Shown: one piece after another, positions 1-7,160 of the stretch
Layout of the letters: the number at the start of each line of letters is the position of its first letter
Numbering within the stretch: the first letter of the stretch is position 1
Source: a virus
IMG/VR virus record: IMGVR_UViG_3300020204_000096
Coordinates: 1 to 51,400 of that record
Reading direction: 5' to 3' (one strand)
DNA: 51,400 nucleotides
Position numbers and translations under genes: made by a program
Notes under the pieces: model-generated
Database searches by the model: none
Told to the model about the DNA's origin: nothing
What the model saw: only the letters and a program-made list of their open reading frames with translations

Positions 1-770
1 AAGGGATGAATATCAAACTCTCCATATTTTTTAATATACAAATCACATCTTTCATTATAGGTCAACTCTCTTGTATAAACTTGAAATCCATAATGACAAG
101 GTGGAAGCGTCATTTGGTCTAATTCACCTACATTCCAAGCATTAACCATTAGTCGTCTTGAGTCTGGATTTGTTTTGAGTTCGTTGATTAAGTTTGCGAT
201 TTGGTCTATTCTTGGATTATGTTTTTTTATTTCGTCAATAACAAATTTTCTATTCGATGAACCATTTGGTAATCTCCCATTTTGGATATCATAATTTACT
301 TCATGTGTATAAACATCATCTAAATCATCGATAAAACTACTACCCCAACTTCTCCATTGCTTACCATACAGAGGTCCTAATTCACCCCACTTGTTAGTAA
401 ACTCAAAATCTGTTTTAATTTTGTTGACGAATTCTTCTTGTGTGTAGTAGTCAGGAACTCCACCAGTTTGCTCATTTAACTTTTTACCTTTGGTAAGATA
501 ATTCTTATAAGCGTCTCCATCCCAAATATGACAATCATTGTCAACGAGGAATTTGATATTTGTATCACCACGTAAAAACCATAGTAATTCAGTTACAATA
601 CCTTTCCAATACATTTTCTTTGTGGTTAGCAACGGAAACCCATCTTTCATCTTGTGTCGAATTTGTTTTCCAAAAACAGATCTAGTTTTTCCGTTGCGTG
701 TTTCTTTTATAGTACCATTTTCTATAATATCAAATAAAAGTTCGATATATTGTTTATCTAGTTGATTCAT
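1..770 (-). CDS. thyA: Thymidylate synthase ThyA (3' end cut by window edge)
   Basis: Makes dTMP from dUMP using methylene-tetrahydrofolate. I read 256 residues from the ATG at 770 to the window edge with no stop. Family motifs are in order: DNDCHIWDGDAYKNY (about 77-91), GELGPLYGKQWRSW (about 129-142), the phosphate-binding pair in PDSRRLMVNAWN (about 202-213), and the catalytic Cys225 in LPPCHYGFQVYTREL. The missing C-terminus should hold the last folate-binding segment. The start overlaps the preceding gene's stop as ATGA (767-770), which fixes it and suggests translational coupling. With nrdA and nrdB it forms the phage's dNTP supply. No dihydrofolate reductase gene is visible in the window. 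Confidence 0.97.
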   Translation of the reverse strand, partial: MNQLDKQYIELLFDIIENGTIKETRNGKTRSVFGKQIRHKMKDGFPLLTTKKMYWKGIVTELLWFLRGDTNIKFLVDNDCHIWDGDAYKNYLTKGKKLNEQTGGVPDYYTQEEFVNKIKTDFEFTNKWGELGPLYGKQWRSWGSSFIDDLDDVYTHEVNYDIQNGRLPNGSSNRKFVIDEIKKHNPRIDQIANLINELKTNPDSRRLMVNAWNVGELDQMTLPPCHYGFQVYTRELTYNERCDLYIKKYGEFDIHP

Positions 771-991
771 AATATTACCCCTTTTGCTCGTTTATAATTT
801 GATCTTTCTTCTTCATGTATATGCTCAGTTAATTCATGTGGCCCATAATACCATTCCTCATTTACATTTAAACATATGTTTTTAATATCTGAAAAACCAG
901 CATAATGAAACCCGCCTTCATATCCAGGAACAAAAACATATAATTCTGGGTCTAGTGTTTTAAGTTTTTCAATTAGTTCTTTTACTGTCAT
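767..991 (-). CDS. Small conserved hypothetical protein (74 aa)
   Basis: A 74-residue protein opening MTVKELIEKLKTLDPELYVF, followed by PGYEGGFHYAGF. This resembles short bacterial and phage hypotheticals of the MTV.ELIEKL..L.P...V.VPGYEGG type, whose function I do not know. It has no signal peptide, membrane segment or catalytic motif that I can see. It overlaps its neighbours on both sides by ATGA junctions (988-991 upstream, 767-770 downstream), so it is part of a coupled thyA operon. That packing is good evidence that it is a real gene. Confidence 0.75.
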   Translation of the reverse strand: MTVKELIEKLKTLDPELYVFVPGYEGGFHYAGFSDIKNICLNVNEEWYYGPHELTEHIHEEERSNYKRAKGVIL

Positions 992-1212
992 CTTAAATTT
1001 AAAATTAGTTTACCTGGGTTCATCCATTCTTCTTGGGTTTGGATATCATAGTCTTGGGCAACATGTTCAACAAGTTTTTTCATTTTTTGAGAATGACCTG
1101 TAATTATATAAATTTCTAAAGATTTAGATAAAATATGTTTTCCTACAAATTGATCTACAATTTGATAAACATATTCATGTTTTACACCATGTAAATCTAA
1201 TGTTTTATTCAT
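988..1212 (-). CDS. Stand-alone Smr-domain protein
   Basis: A 74-residue protein consisting of little more than an Smr (small MutS-related) domain. The N-terminal LDLHG motif is at residues 5-9 and the second family motif appears as ITGHS (about 38-42), where family members usually have HGKG or TGKG. Smr domains bind nucleic acid and several are structure-specific or RNA endonucleases; that is family knowledge, and no activity can be read from this copy. There is no MutS part. It overlaps the upstream gene by 8 nt and the downstream gene by 4 nt, placing it in the thyA operon. Confidence 0.72.
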   Translation of the reverse strand: MNKTLDLHGVKHEYVYQIVDQFVGKHILSKSLEIYIITGHSQKMKKLVEHVAQDYDIQTQEEWMNPGKLILNLR

Positions 1213-1714
1213 ATACTACTTTTTTAGGTCGTCCACGTCTCTCGGGTTGTTTGCCTGTTCTATCAAATGTTTTGAGACAATAAAAATAAAATTCCTCTAT
1301 TGTACCTCCAAATTCTTCTATATGTTGTTCATATTCTTCTTTAGTCATCTCAAATTCGTTTAAAAAACCATCTTGTAATGCTTTTAAACGATCATTTTCA
1401 TCTTTTTCAAAATCTTCAATTAATCTTTTTCTACGAGCTAAATCAACTGAATTTTTTTCGAGTAATTTTTGAATATCACCTTTATATTGGGTGTATAATT
1501 CATTGATTTCAATTTCAGTTAGTTTCCATTGCCAAAAATAATGGGAAAATTCATATTCACCATTTTGAATACGTTGTAAAAATGTAGCTCCTTTAGGTAA
1601 TGGTTTTGTTTTTGTATCAAAACGTCTCCACCATTTAAATTGATTATAGTTAAGTGGTTTAAGTTTTTTAATTTCCTTTAAAACTAAATTTAAATCAGAC
1701 GTTTTGTATAACAT
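1205..1714 (-). CDS. Hypothetical protein with basic C-terminal tail
   Basis: A 169-residue protein I do not recognise. It is rich in charged and aromatic residues, has a predicted helical middle (about 75-120, heptad-like KLLEKNSVDLARRKRLIEDF), and ends in QPERRGRPKKVVYE. That tail contains an AT-hook-like RGRPKK core, so minor-groove DNA binding is possible but not shown. There are no membrane segments or signal peptide. Start at 1714 follows the sequence AATTAAGGTT and an AT-rich element like those upstream of other genes here. It overlaps the Smr gene by 8 nt. Likely first gene of the thyA transcription unit. Confidence 0.7.
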   Translation of the reverse strand: MLYKTSDLNLVLKEIKKLKPLNYNQFKWWRRFDTKTKPLPKGATFLQRIQNGEYEFSHYFWQWKLTEIEINELYTQYKGDIQKLLEKNSVDLARRKRLIEDFEKDENDRLKALQDGFLNEFEMTKEEYEQHIEEFGGTIEEFYFYCLKTFDRTGKQPERRGRPKKVVYE

Positions 1715-1767
1715 AACCTTAATTTTGCAATAAATATAAAAAGACCCCTTTGGGAAGCCTAATATTT

Positions 1768-2805
1768 TTAGTAAGTTTTTATATTGTCATCTAAATTTCT
1801 TAACTTATTTTGAAGTTCTTCTATAGCTTGACCTCTTTTTTTACTAGATACTCCTGAGTTTTCAATTTTATTTATCTCTTCTTGTATTTTTTGTTTTTCC
1901 TCTTCTGTATTTGGAGTAGATTCTTCTTCAAATATTACTTGTCCAGGGTAAGTTATGGAAAGAGTATCGTCTGTAAATTTAGCTTCACCATATATGTTAG
2001 TTTTTCTTTTTACTCCAATAAATGCTTGGTTAGTTGCTATAATTAAAGTAATAGCTAAAGGATCAAATACAAATATTAATAAAAGTATAAACCAGTTTAC
2101 TACAGTTTGTAAACTTGCCCCTGTAATTTCACTTATATATTGTATTGCTCCAAGTTCATTTCCTTCAATCACAGCAGATTCCATATCTAGTATTTTAACA
2201 TCTAAAAATGTTATACTATCGTTTAAATTATTTATTTTACTAAATAATGTATCTTGTTTAATTTGGGCTATTTTAAGTTGATTTTCAAATGATTTTCTAT
2301 TTGCATTATTTGCTTTAGTGATAAGTTGTCCTGTTCTTTTATCCACAGTTTGGGTAGTAGTATTTGAGGCAAGTCCTTCTCTTAATTTTGCAATATCATT
2401 ATCTAATATAGTTTTTTCAATAGATAATTCTGTTTTAATATCTTCAAATCGTTGCTTTTTAACTTCAATATTTTTAATTTGTTTATCGCTTATTTCAAGT
2501 TTAGCTATGTTTTCTTGAAATCCTGTACTCAATAAACCATAAATACCAAGAGAAGTAATTACAGATAAAGTAACTAAAGCAACTGTTAAATATATTTTTA
2601 AAGCAGTATATGTTTCTTTCCACTTATCGTGTAGATAAGTTGCAATTGCAATTTTAGAAATTTCTAAAAATGAACCCATTATGATAACAGGTAAAGCAAC
2701 ACCAATAAACACTACAGATAAACCTACAACACTATAGTATGCTGCTGTTGTAGAAAGTCCTATTGCACAAAATAGGAGAAACCAAGGTAAAAATTGTTTT
2801 TTCAT
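1768..2805 (-). CDS. Four-TM membrane protein with long coiled-coil insert
   Basis: About 345 residues from the ATG at 2805. Three hydrophobic segments lie in the first ~100 residues (WFLLFCAIGLSTTAAYY; VVFIGVALPVIIMGSF; LTVALVTLSVITSLGIYGLL), then ~120 residues of heptad-rich sequence, then a fourth (FILLLIFVFDPLAITLII) and a hydrophilic Glu-rich tail ending in a second helical stretch. I chose 2805 over the ATG at 2844 because the longer start would run through a GC-rich inverted repeat (2819-2838) that looks like the upstream gene's terminator. Similar proteins occur in marine T4-like phages, but I know no function. Next to the lysis genes, a role in lysis timing or superinfection exclusion is possible and unproven. 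Confidence 0.8.
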   Translation of the reverse strand: MKKQFLPWFLLFCAIGLSTTAAYYSVVGLSVVFIGVALPVIIMGSFLEISKIAIATYLHDKWKETYTALKIYLTVALVTLSVITSLGIYGLLSTGFQENIAKLEISDKQIKNIEVKKQRFEDIKTELSIEKTILDNDIAKLREGLASNTTTQTVDKRTGQLITKANNANRKSFENQLKIAQIKQDTLFSKINNLNDSITFLDVKILDMESAVIEGNELGAIQYISEITGASLQTVVNWFILLLIFVFDPLAITLIIATNQAFIGVKRKTNIYGEAKFTDDTLSITYPGQVIFEEESTPNTEEEKQKIQEEINKIENSGVSSKKRGQAIEELQNKLRNLDDNIKTY

Positions 2806-2818
2806 ATATGAAATATAA

Positions 2819-2838
2819 GAAGCCCCTATTGGGGCTTC
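2819..2838 (-). terminator. Hairpin after the small membrane-protein gene
   Basis: An 8-bp perfect stem (GAAGCCCC / GGGGCTTC) with a TATT loop lies 23 bp beyond the stop of the 2861-3028 gene. The downstream tract is only moderately T-rich (TTATATTT), so termination may be partial. Confidence 0.55.
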
Positions 2839-2860
2839 AAACATTTTTAAAAAAAGTTAA

Positions 2861-3028
2861 TTACTTTTTGTTTTTGTCTATGATTGACCAGATAGTACCT
2901 GCTAAAGCTAAACTACCACCAATTAATTCATTTAGCAAGCTCTCATCAAGATATCCTTTAACTACAAGGAAACCTCCAAGAAATGTTAAGATGTGTCTTG
3001 CTACTCCGAAAATTTGATCTTTACTCAT
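2861..3028 (-). CDS. Small two-TM protein, holin-like
   Basis: A 55-residue protein read from the ATG at 3028 to the TAA at 2861. It begins MSKDQIFGVARHILTFLGG and ends WSIIDKNKK. Two short hydrophobic stretches (about 11-24 and 36-50) are separated by a charged turn (KGYLDESLLNE). This matches small phage membrane proteins often annotated as putative holins, beginning with a QI.G..RH.LTF.GG-like motif. It is immediately downstream of the M15 endolysin, the expected place for a holin, and a hairpin follows it. Holin function is an inference from size, topology and position. Confidence 0.72.
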   Translation of the reverse strand: MSKDQIFGVARHILTFLGGFLVVKGYLDESLLNELIGGSLALAGTIWSIIDKNKK

Positions 3029-3048
3029 TTTATTTGGTTTTTAAATTA

Positions 3049-3516
3049 TTACTCTTTAATTTCAAAGTGCATCCAATCGTAATTTTTTTCTCTACCTAAA
3101 CTAATAAAGCCATGTTTGTAAAAAATATCAATCATTGGTTTATATTCAGGGCGAGCAAAACGAGCTGTTTTGGATGTTTCTTTGAGTGTATTTCTTGATG
3201 GGTCTAAATCAATTGCAATCCCCCAAGAATGTTTTGACCATGCACTTCCTCCTCTCATTTTACGGAAATTAAAGCAACCACCATAAAGGTCAATTCCGAG
3301 TTCTTTAATTTTATCTTTTCCATAATGAGCTAAAATATCATTAAATACAGCAAGTAATTTATCTGCTATAAGTTTATGACATCTTACTTTACTTGTAGTA
3401 CTATTGGTATCCCATGCTATGCGAAGTGAATAAGGACACGTAATAGTGGTAAGATAACCTTCTCCAGTTACATTTGGAGTACCATATTTTCTAGTGGCTT
3501 GACGTGTTGTTAACAT
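3049..3516 (-). CDS. M15-family peptidase endolysin
   Basis: A 155-residue peptidoglycan peptidase of the VanY / L-alanoyl-D-glutamate peptidase group, expected to cut peptide stems at the end of infection. The zinc site is visible: His96 and Asp103 in [13 protein letters not shown] (S.H..G.A.D motif) and His150 in YDWMHFEI. No signal peptide or cell-wall-binding domain, so it needs a holin to reach the wall. Small membrane-protein genes lie directly before (3534-3740) and after (2861-3028), forming a compact lysis cassette. A second M15 domain is fused to the tail hub (14999-18937); the two are clearly different sequences. Confidence 0.92.
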   Translation of the reverse strand: MLTTRQATRKYGTPNVTGEGYLTTITCPYSLRIAWDTNSTTSKVRCHKLIADKLLAVFNDILAHYGKDKIKELGIDLYGGCFNFRKMRGGSAWSKHSWGIAIDLDPSRNTLKETSKTARFARPEYKPMIDIFYKHGFISLGREKNYDWMHFEIKE

Positions 3517-3533
3517 AACGTTTATATTTTATA

Positions 3534-3740
3534 TTATTTTTCTGTAAAAAAATTGGTTAAAAACTTACCTACTACACCTGTAATTAGTGCTGTTAAAGCA
3601 ACCCATTTTACATCTTCGTACATAGCATAACCTGTTATAGTTGTACTTACAACAAGTAAAGCATCTCCCAATTTTCTCCATTTTATTGGTGTTGGGCTAT
3701 AGTAACCGCGTTTTGTTTTGGTTTTTTTAACTCGTGCCAT
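3534..3740 (-). CDS. Small basic membrane protein, second holin candidate
   Basis: A 68-residue protein starting MARVKKTKTKRGYYSPTPIKW, with a strongly basic N-terminus, two hydrophobic segments (about 27-41 and 46-60) and a short tail ending NFFTEK. I placed the start at 3740, not 3752, because the earlier ATG lies inside the recurrent upstream motif (reading ATATGTATAATAAAA) that precedes other genes here. Size, topology and position just before the endolysin fit a holin or antiholin. No specific family is recognised. Confidence 0.68.
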   Translation of the reverse strand: MARVKKTKTKRGYYSPTPIKWRKLGDALLVVSTTITGYAMYEDVKWVALTALITGVVGKFLTNFFTEK

Positions 3741-3755
3741 TTTATTATACATATT
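3740..3755 (-). promoter_or_regulatory. Recurrent AT-rich upstream motif (lysis cassette)
   Basis: Reads ATATGTATAATAAAA in the coding direction and abuts the chosen ATG. It is the ATATGTATAAYAAAA variant of a motif repeated before many genes in the window. Possible promoter or translation-initiation element. Confidence 0.4.
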
Positions 3756-4437
3756 ATGATTTATATTCCCATATGTATCCTCCTGCAGTTTTATGTTTTT
3801 TTCTTAAGCATTCTGAGATACATGGTTGGGGTGTATTTGTAAAAATGGATGCATCTTTAAGAGAAGAGTATTCTTGGATAAAGTTCATGTTTTTATCATA
3901 TTGTAAAATAGTTTTACCTTTCCCTTTGTTTGGAGATATCCTTCCTTTATATGATCTATCTTTTCCTTTTAGTGGGGATGGTTTTCCTTTTTTAGAAACA
4001 GATATTTTTTCTTTCCATTTTTTACTATTTTGCCATTTTTTTCTTTTTTCCCCAAAATCTATTGGTTTTGGTTTACCTTTTAAAGATTCAGATATTTTTT
4101 GTTTTGATTCAGTTGTATGTTTTGAAGTCCCACATCCTCCTCTATTTTGATTAAGTCCAATATTGTTACTTTGATAAAAATTTATCCAATACCGTTCTCG
4201 TTCTCTTAAAATTTTATTATTTTGTTGATCAGTTAAATTAATTTGAGGTTCAACACGTTCTTTGATTTCAAAAATATGTTGATTATACCCGTATTTTTTT
4301 AAAGAATTCTTCAATAGAGAATTACTCCCCATTGAAGAACTGTTTTTGTAATGGGACCATCTTAAAAGTATATTTTTTGATAAACCAATATATATTTTTC
4401 CTTCGGGGTTAGTAATTTTATAAATTCCTCTTTCCAT
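3754..4437 (-). CDS. GIY-YIG homing endonuclease with NUMOD-type modules
   Basis: A 227-residue probable free-standing homing endonuclease. The nuclease domain opens with GIYKITNPEGKIYIGLS (residues 4-20, giving GIY and YIG) and continues with the conserved Arg in LLRWSHYKN. After a linker come short repeated basic modules (SLKGKPKP, SKKGKPSPLKGK, SPNKGKGK) of the NUMOD3 type. The C-terminal block from ILQYDKNMNFIQEYSSLKDA to GGYIWEYK resembles a NUMOD1/IENR helix-turn-helix. Inserted between nrdA and the lysis genes, and preceded by its own copy of the recurrent motif. A related endonuclease is at 49871-50560. No intron is visible in either neighbour. Confidence 0.9.
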   Translation of the reverse strand: MERGIYKITNPEGKIYIGLSKNILLRWSHYKNSSSMGSNSLLKNSLKKYGYNQHIFEIKERVEPQINLTDQQNNKILRERERYWINFYQSNNIGLNQNRGGCGTSKHTTESKQKISESLKGKPKPIDFGEKRKKWQNSKKWKEKISVSKKGKPSPLKGKDRSYKGRISPNKGKGKTILQYDKNMNFIQEYSSLKDASIFTNTPQPCISECLRKKHKTAGGYIWEYKS

Positions 4438-4443
4438 ATGTTA

Positions 4444-4459
4444 TTTTATTATACATATT
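4444..4459 (-). promoter_or_regulatory. Recurrent AT-rich upstream motif (homing endonuclease)
   Basis: ATATGTATAATAAAA in the coding direction, 6 nt before the endonuclease ATG. Same variant as at 3740-3755 and 21487-21503. Confidence 0.4.
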
Positions 4460-4480
4460 GGAAAATATATTCAAGATCGC

Positions 4481-6205
4481 TTAACTCTCACAGGCAACAC
4501 AATTGTCATCTCTTGAAATTGTATCTCCTCTCAAAATCGACTCGCTTCGCATATAATAAAGTGTTTTAATGCCTTCTTTCCAAGCTAATTTATGAACATC
4601 ACTTATATATTTTGGTGAATCAGAAGGATCAAATGTTAAATTTAATGAAATTGCTTGGTCTACAAATTTTTGTCTAATTCCATTTTGGCGAACAATTTCA
4701 TATGGATTAATTTCTTTAAATGTTAAGAAAATTTCTTTTTCTTCATCAGTTAAAATATAATCAGGTAATCCTAAAACTGATCCTTTATCTTTTGCAATTT
4801 GTTCCCAAACACTGTCAATGTTATATCCTTTAGATTCAAGTAATTTTTCTAATGTTGGATTACGTTTAATAAAAGTACCTTTAGCTGTTTTTAAATTAAA
4901 TACATTTGCAGGAATTGGTTCAATTGAAGGTGAAACACCACCTGAAATATGGGCATTTGATACAGTTGGGGCAATTGCTAGGTGGTGTGTATGTCTTAAA
5001 CCAGTGCCTTTACACCATTCAGGTTCTCCATATTCTTTTGCTTGATCACGAGATGCTTTTAATGCTTCTTTTTCTATAAAATCAAACATTAAGCGAGTAT
5101 AAGAATTTGCTTGTAATCCAGTAAATGAAAGTCCTTTTTCTTGTAAAAATGTATGCCAACCTAAAACACCAATACCAATTGCTCTGCCTTTAGATGCTGA
5201 ACGGTATGTGTTTTCCATAAAACGGATATTTTTTGATCTATCAATAAATTCTTGTAATACACCTTCTAAAAACCAACATGTTAATTCAGGTAAAGACATT
5301 CCATTTTCAAATTTATATTCATTCCATTCATCCCATCTTGCTAAATTTAAAGAAGATAAACAACAAATAAATGAATGTAGTTCATCTGTATAAAGAGAAA
5401 TTTCAGAACAAATATTAGTCATTGAAACATGTAAATTGTTTTTTTTATATGCTTCAGGATTAGCATTATTAACATTGTCCTCAAACATAATATAAGGTTC
5501 ACCAGTTTCAAGTCGTGTTTTTAAGATTTCACCCCATAATTTAATAGATTTTGGGTCTTTTTCTTCCACTTTATTCATAAATTCATCATCAATTACAATA
5601 CATTGATGCATGTTTAAACATTGGCGATTAACATCACCTTTTGGTCGTCGAATCATTAAAAATTCTTCAATGTCTGGGTGATTAATGTTTAGATTAACTG
5701 ATGCTGCTCCTCTTCTAACTGAGCCTTGGTTAGTAGCTAGTATTGTAGAGTCATATATTTTAACCCAAGGAACTACACCCTCTGATACTCCATTGTCTTT
5801 AATAGTTTTACCTCTTCCTCTAATTCGAGATACTCCAATTCCAACACCTCCACCTTGAGACGATAAACGCATTAATTCTGAGTTGGCAAGTGCAATTCCT
5901 TCAATTGAGTCATCTGTGTCAATCCCAAAACATGAAATAGGCATTCCCCGTTCTGTTCCCATATTTGATAAAACAGGAGATGCTAGACATAACCAATTTT
6001 TAACTATTGCCTCGTAGAAATATGGTTGTAAATCTTTACGTTTTAAGCGTTTAGCGGCAGCACGAGATACTCGCTTAAATGCTCCAAAAACATCTTCATC
6101 AGGTAATAAATAACCTTTAGAGATCATTGATAGACCAATTTCATTAAACCATGTAGGATAATTTTTACCTTTAACCCAATCTGTTGTGTCTGTATTAATA
6201 CTCAT
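4481..6205 (-). CDS. nrdA: Class Ia ribonucleotide reductase, large subunit
   Basis: Reduces ribonucleoside diphosphates to deoxy forms with NrdB. At 574 residues it is short for class I (E. coli is about 760): the N-terminal ATP-cone is absent, so dATP feedback inhibition through that domain is not expected. Catalytic features are present: Cys92 in PISCFGI, the Asn264-Cys266-Glu268 set in TNICSEI, a Cys pair at 281-282, the radical-transfer tyrosines in KTLYYMRS (about 553-554), and a C-terminal redox pair Cys569/Cys572 in NCVACES. The substrate-site signature TVSNAHISGGVSPSIEP is intact. It follows nrdB by only a few bases and is presumably cotranscribed. Confidence 0.97.
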   Translation of the reverse strand: MSINTDTTDWVKGKNYPTWFNEIGLSMISKGYLLPDEDVFGAFKRVSRAAAKRLKRKDLQPYFYEAIVKNWLCLASPVLSNMGTERGMPISCFGIDTDDSIEGIALANSELMRLSSQGGGVGIGVSRIRGRGKTIKDNGVSEGVVPWVKIYDSTILATNQGSVRRGAASVNLNINHPDIEEFLMIRRPKGDVNRQCLNMHQCIVIDDEFMNKVEEKDPKSIKLWGEILKTRLETGEPYIMFEDNVNNANPEAYKKNNLHVSMTNICSEISLYTDELHSFICCLSSLNLARWDEWNEYKFENGMSLPELTCWFLEGVLQEFIDRSKNIRFMENTYRSASKGRAIGIGVLGWHTFLQEKGLSFTGLQANSYTRLMFDFIEKEALKASRDQAKEYGEPEWCKGTGLRHTHHLAIAPTVSNAHISGGVSPSIEPIPANVFNLKTAKGTFIKRNPTLEKLLESKGYNIDSVWEQIAKDKGSVLGLPDYILTDEEKEIFLTFKEINPYEIVRQNGIRQKFVDQAISLNLTFDPSDSPKYISDVHKLAWKEGIKTLYYMRSESILRGDTISRDDNCVACES

Positions 6206-6209
6206 AATT

Positions 6210-7160
6210 TTATAAATCGCTCCAATCAGCGGTTGATTTTGAATAATCTGTTACTCGGTTTGCAAAGAAATCTTGGTGTGTTTTACCACTTGTTAAATGT
6301 CCGAACCATTCCATTTGTCTTAATAAATTTGGATCAATATCATTATATATTGCTGAGTAGCCTAGTTCAATTAGTTTTTGGTTTGCTCGTTCTTTAATGA
6401 AATTTTTTAGTTGGTCTTTATTTAAACCCTCAATATCACCCATTTCAAATGCTTTATCAATAAAATCAAATTCTAATTTTACAGATAAATCACAAGCCTC
6501 ATATATTGCTTGAGTTAATTGTGGTGTATCTAATTCTGGTTGTTCAGATAAAAGTGTTCTATATATCCAACATCCAGCTTTTGAATGTAACGATTCATCA
6601 CGTACAGACCACTCTACAATTTGACCTGTTCCTTTCATTAAATTACGTAATTGAAAAGACATTAATATAGCAAATGAACTAAATAAATTTACACCTTCAG
6701 TAAATGCTGAAAATATAGCTAGTGAAAGTGCTTGATCATGTAAAGTATCTCCAGGTTGTTCAACTAAACGATCAATTTTAGCTTTTGCTTCTTCATCTTC
6801 CATGAATGCTTCAAAATTATCCAAACCAAGCTCTTCATTTAAACGAGCATATGCTTCAGCATGAATTGATTCAAAATCTGCAAATGCACAAGCCATAGCT
6901 TTAATCTCGTGTTTTGGAAACCAATTAACAACTTTAGTTGACCAATAATCATTTACATAAGTTTCAGTTTGAGCAAACGACTTTAATATATTTCCAATTA
7001 AATTCTTTTCACTTTCGGTAAGTTTAAGTTTCCAATCATTTAAATCAGAAGATAATGGTACTTCATCTGCAAGCCAATGGGCTCGATGTTGGTCTTTATA
7101 AAATTCAAATGCAGTTTGATATTCAAACGGCTTGTAATGCGGTCGTAATTCAGTTATCAT
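6210..7160 (-). CDS. nrdB: Class Ia ribonucleotide reductase, small subunit
   Basis: A 316-residue ferritin-like subunit carrying the diiron centre and tyrosyl radical. The first ligand motif is FESIHAEAYARL with Glu97, His100 and Tyr104 at the spacing of E. coli E115/H118/Y122. A second E..H motif is in VRDESLHSKAG. The presence of the radical Tyr supports a conventional class Ia enzyme. The ATG overlaps the helicase stop (7157-7160, ATGA), tying nucleotide synthesis to the replication operon. The nrdA gene follows directly. Confidence 0.97.
   Translation of the reverse strand: MITELRPHYKPFEYQTAFEFYKDQHRAHWLADEVPLSSDLNDWKLKLTESEKNLIGNILKSFAQTETYVNDYWSTKVVNWFPKHEIKAMACAFADFESIHAEAYARLNEELGLDNFEAFMEDEEAKAKIDRLVEQPGDTLHDQALSLAIFSAFTEGVNLFSSFAILMSFQLRNLMKGTGQIVEWSVRDESLHSKAGCWIYRTLLSEQPELDTPQLTQAIYEACDLSVKLEFDFIDKAFEMGDIEGLNKDQLKNFIKERANQKLIELGYSAIYNDIDPNLLRQMEWFGHLTSGKTHQDFFANRVTDYSKSTADWSDL

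Noticed and set aside
1740-1767. Terminator after the four-TM gene
   Set aside because: Only a three- to four-base stem (CCC/GGG) precedes the T-run, too weak to call.
2806-2844. Longer start (MFEAPIGASYISY) for the four-TM protein
   Set aside because: It would translate through a GC-rich hairpin that looks like the previous gene's terminator. The ATG at 2805 directly before the first TM segment is more natural.
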